Of a DNA stretch of 6,875 nt, positions 6,851 to 6,875 are shown piece by piece. The stretch is from an uncultured Campylobacter sp. (GTDB lineage Bacteria > Campylobacterota > Campylobacteria > Campylobacterales > Campylobacteraceae). The notes beneath the pieces are model-generated. The model was not told the DNA's origin. It was given only the letters and a program-made list of their open reading frames with translations, and searched no databases. A program made the translations under genes and the position numbers. The stretch spans positions 1 to 6,875 of the forward strand of contig CAJPSJ010000108.1 in NCBI GenBank assembly GCA_905373295.1. The letters are read 5' to 3'. The number at the start of each line of letters is the position of its first letter. The stretch's first letter is position 1.

Positions 6851-6875
6851 GCTTCGCAGTCCTCGCTTGCTTCGC
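6851..6875. repeat. Short GC-rich direct repeat at the window end
   Basis: GCTTCGC occurs at 6851-6857 and again at 6869-6875, separated by a related CT/GC-rich stretch. It directly follows the premature stop of the racemase frame and does not encode racemase-like residues in any frame I can read. It could be the edge of a dispersed repeat, but only 25 bases are visible. Confidence 0.3.

Overview
The window looks like chromosomal DNA from a Campylobacter (Campylobacterota). The evidence is a fused one-piece CcsBA cytochrome c synthetase, an AAAGGA ribosome-binding site five bases before three of the genes, sigma70 -10 boxes of the Campylobacter type with no clear -35 box, and spacers dense in AAAATTT/AAAATTC words. 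The coding DNA is rather GC-rich for the genus, which would suit an oral species such as C. gracilis, C. showae or C. rectus. The species is a guess.

Layout. Bases 1-384 are an AT-rich spacer with no convincing gene. Bases 385-3807 (minus) encode a 1140-residue CcsBA that attaches haem to periplasmic c-type cytochromes; an unusual low-complexity linker and an internal signal-peptide-like segment separate its CcsB and CcsA halves. A spacer of about 300 bases follows, holding a likely ccsBA promoter and several inverted repeats. Next is a minus-strand creA-family gene for a small exported protein (best start at 4607). A divergent promoter region of about 100 bases separates it from a plus-strand cluster: a phosphomannomutase/phosphoglucomutase (4706-6076), an 81-residue unknown protein (6073-6318) and an alanine racemase reading frame (6311-6847). 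The three genes of this cluster overlap by 4 and 8 bases, so they are probably co-transcribed and translationally coupled.

The genes fall into two themes. ccsBA and creA act in or at the periplasm. The plus-strand cluster supplies the cell envelope: activated sugars for surface polysaccharide from the mutase and D-alanine for peptidoglycan from the racemase. The racemase frame stops at 178 codons, about half the family length, shortly before the right end of the window, so it is either a broken gene or the product of an assembly junction.

I found no mobile element, CRISPR array, RNA gene or clearly undescribed system. The points most worth a second look are the CcsBA linker built from the same AT-rich word that fills the spacers, the possible signal peptidase site inside CcsBA, and the racemase truncation.
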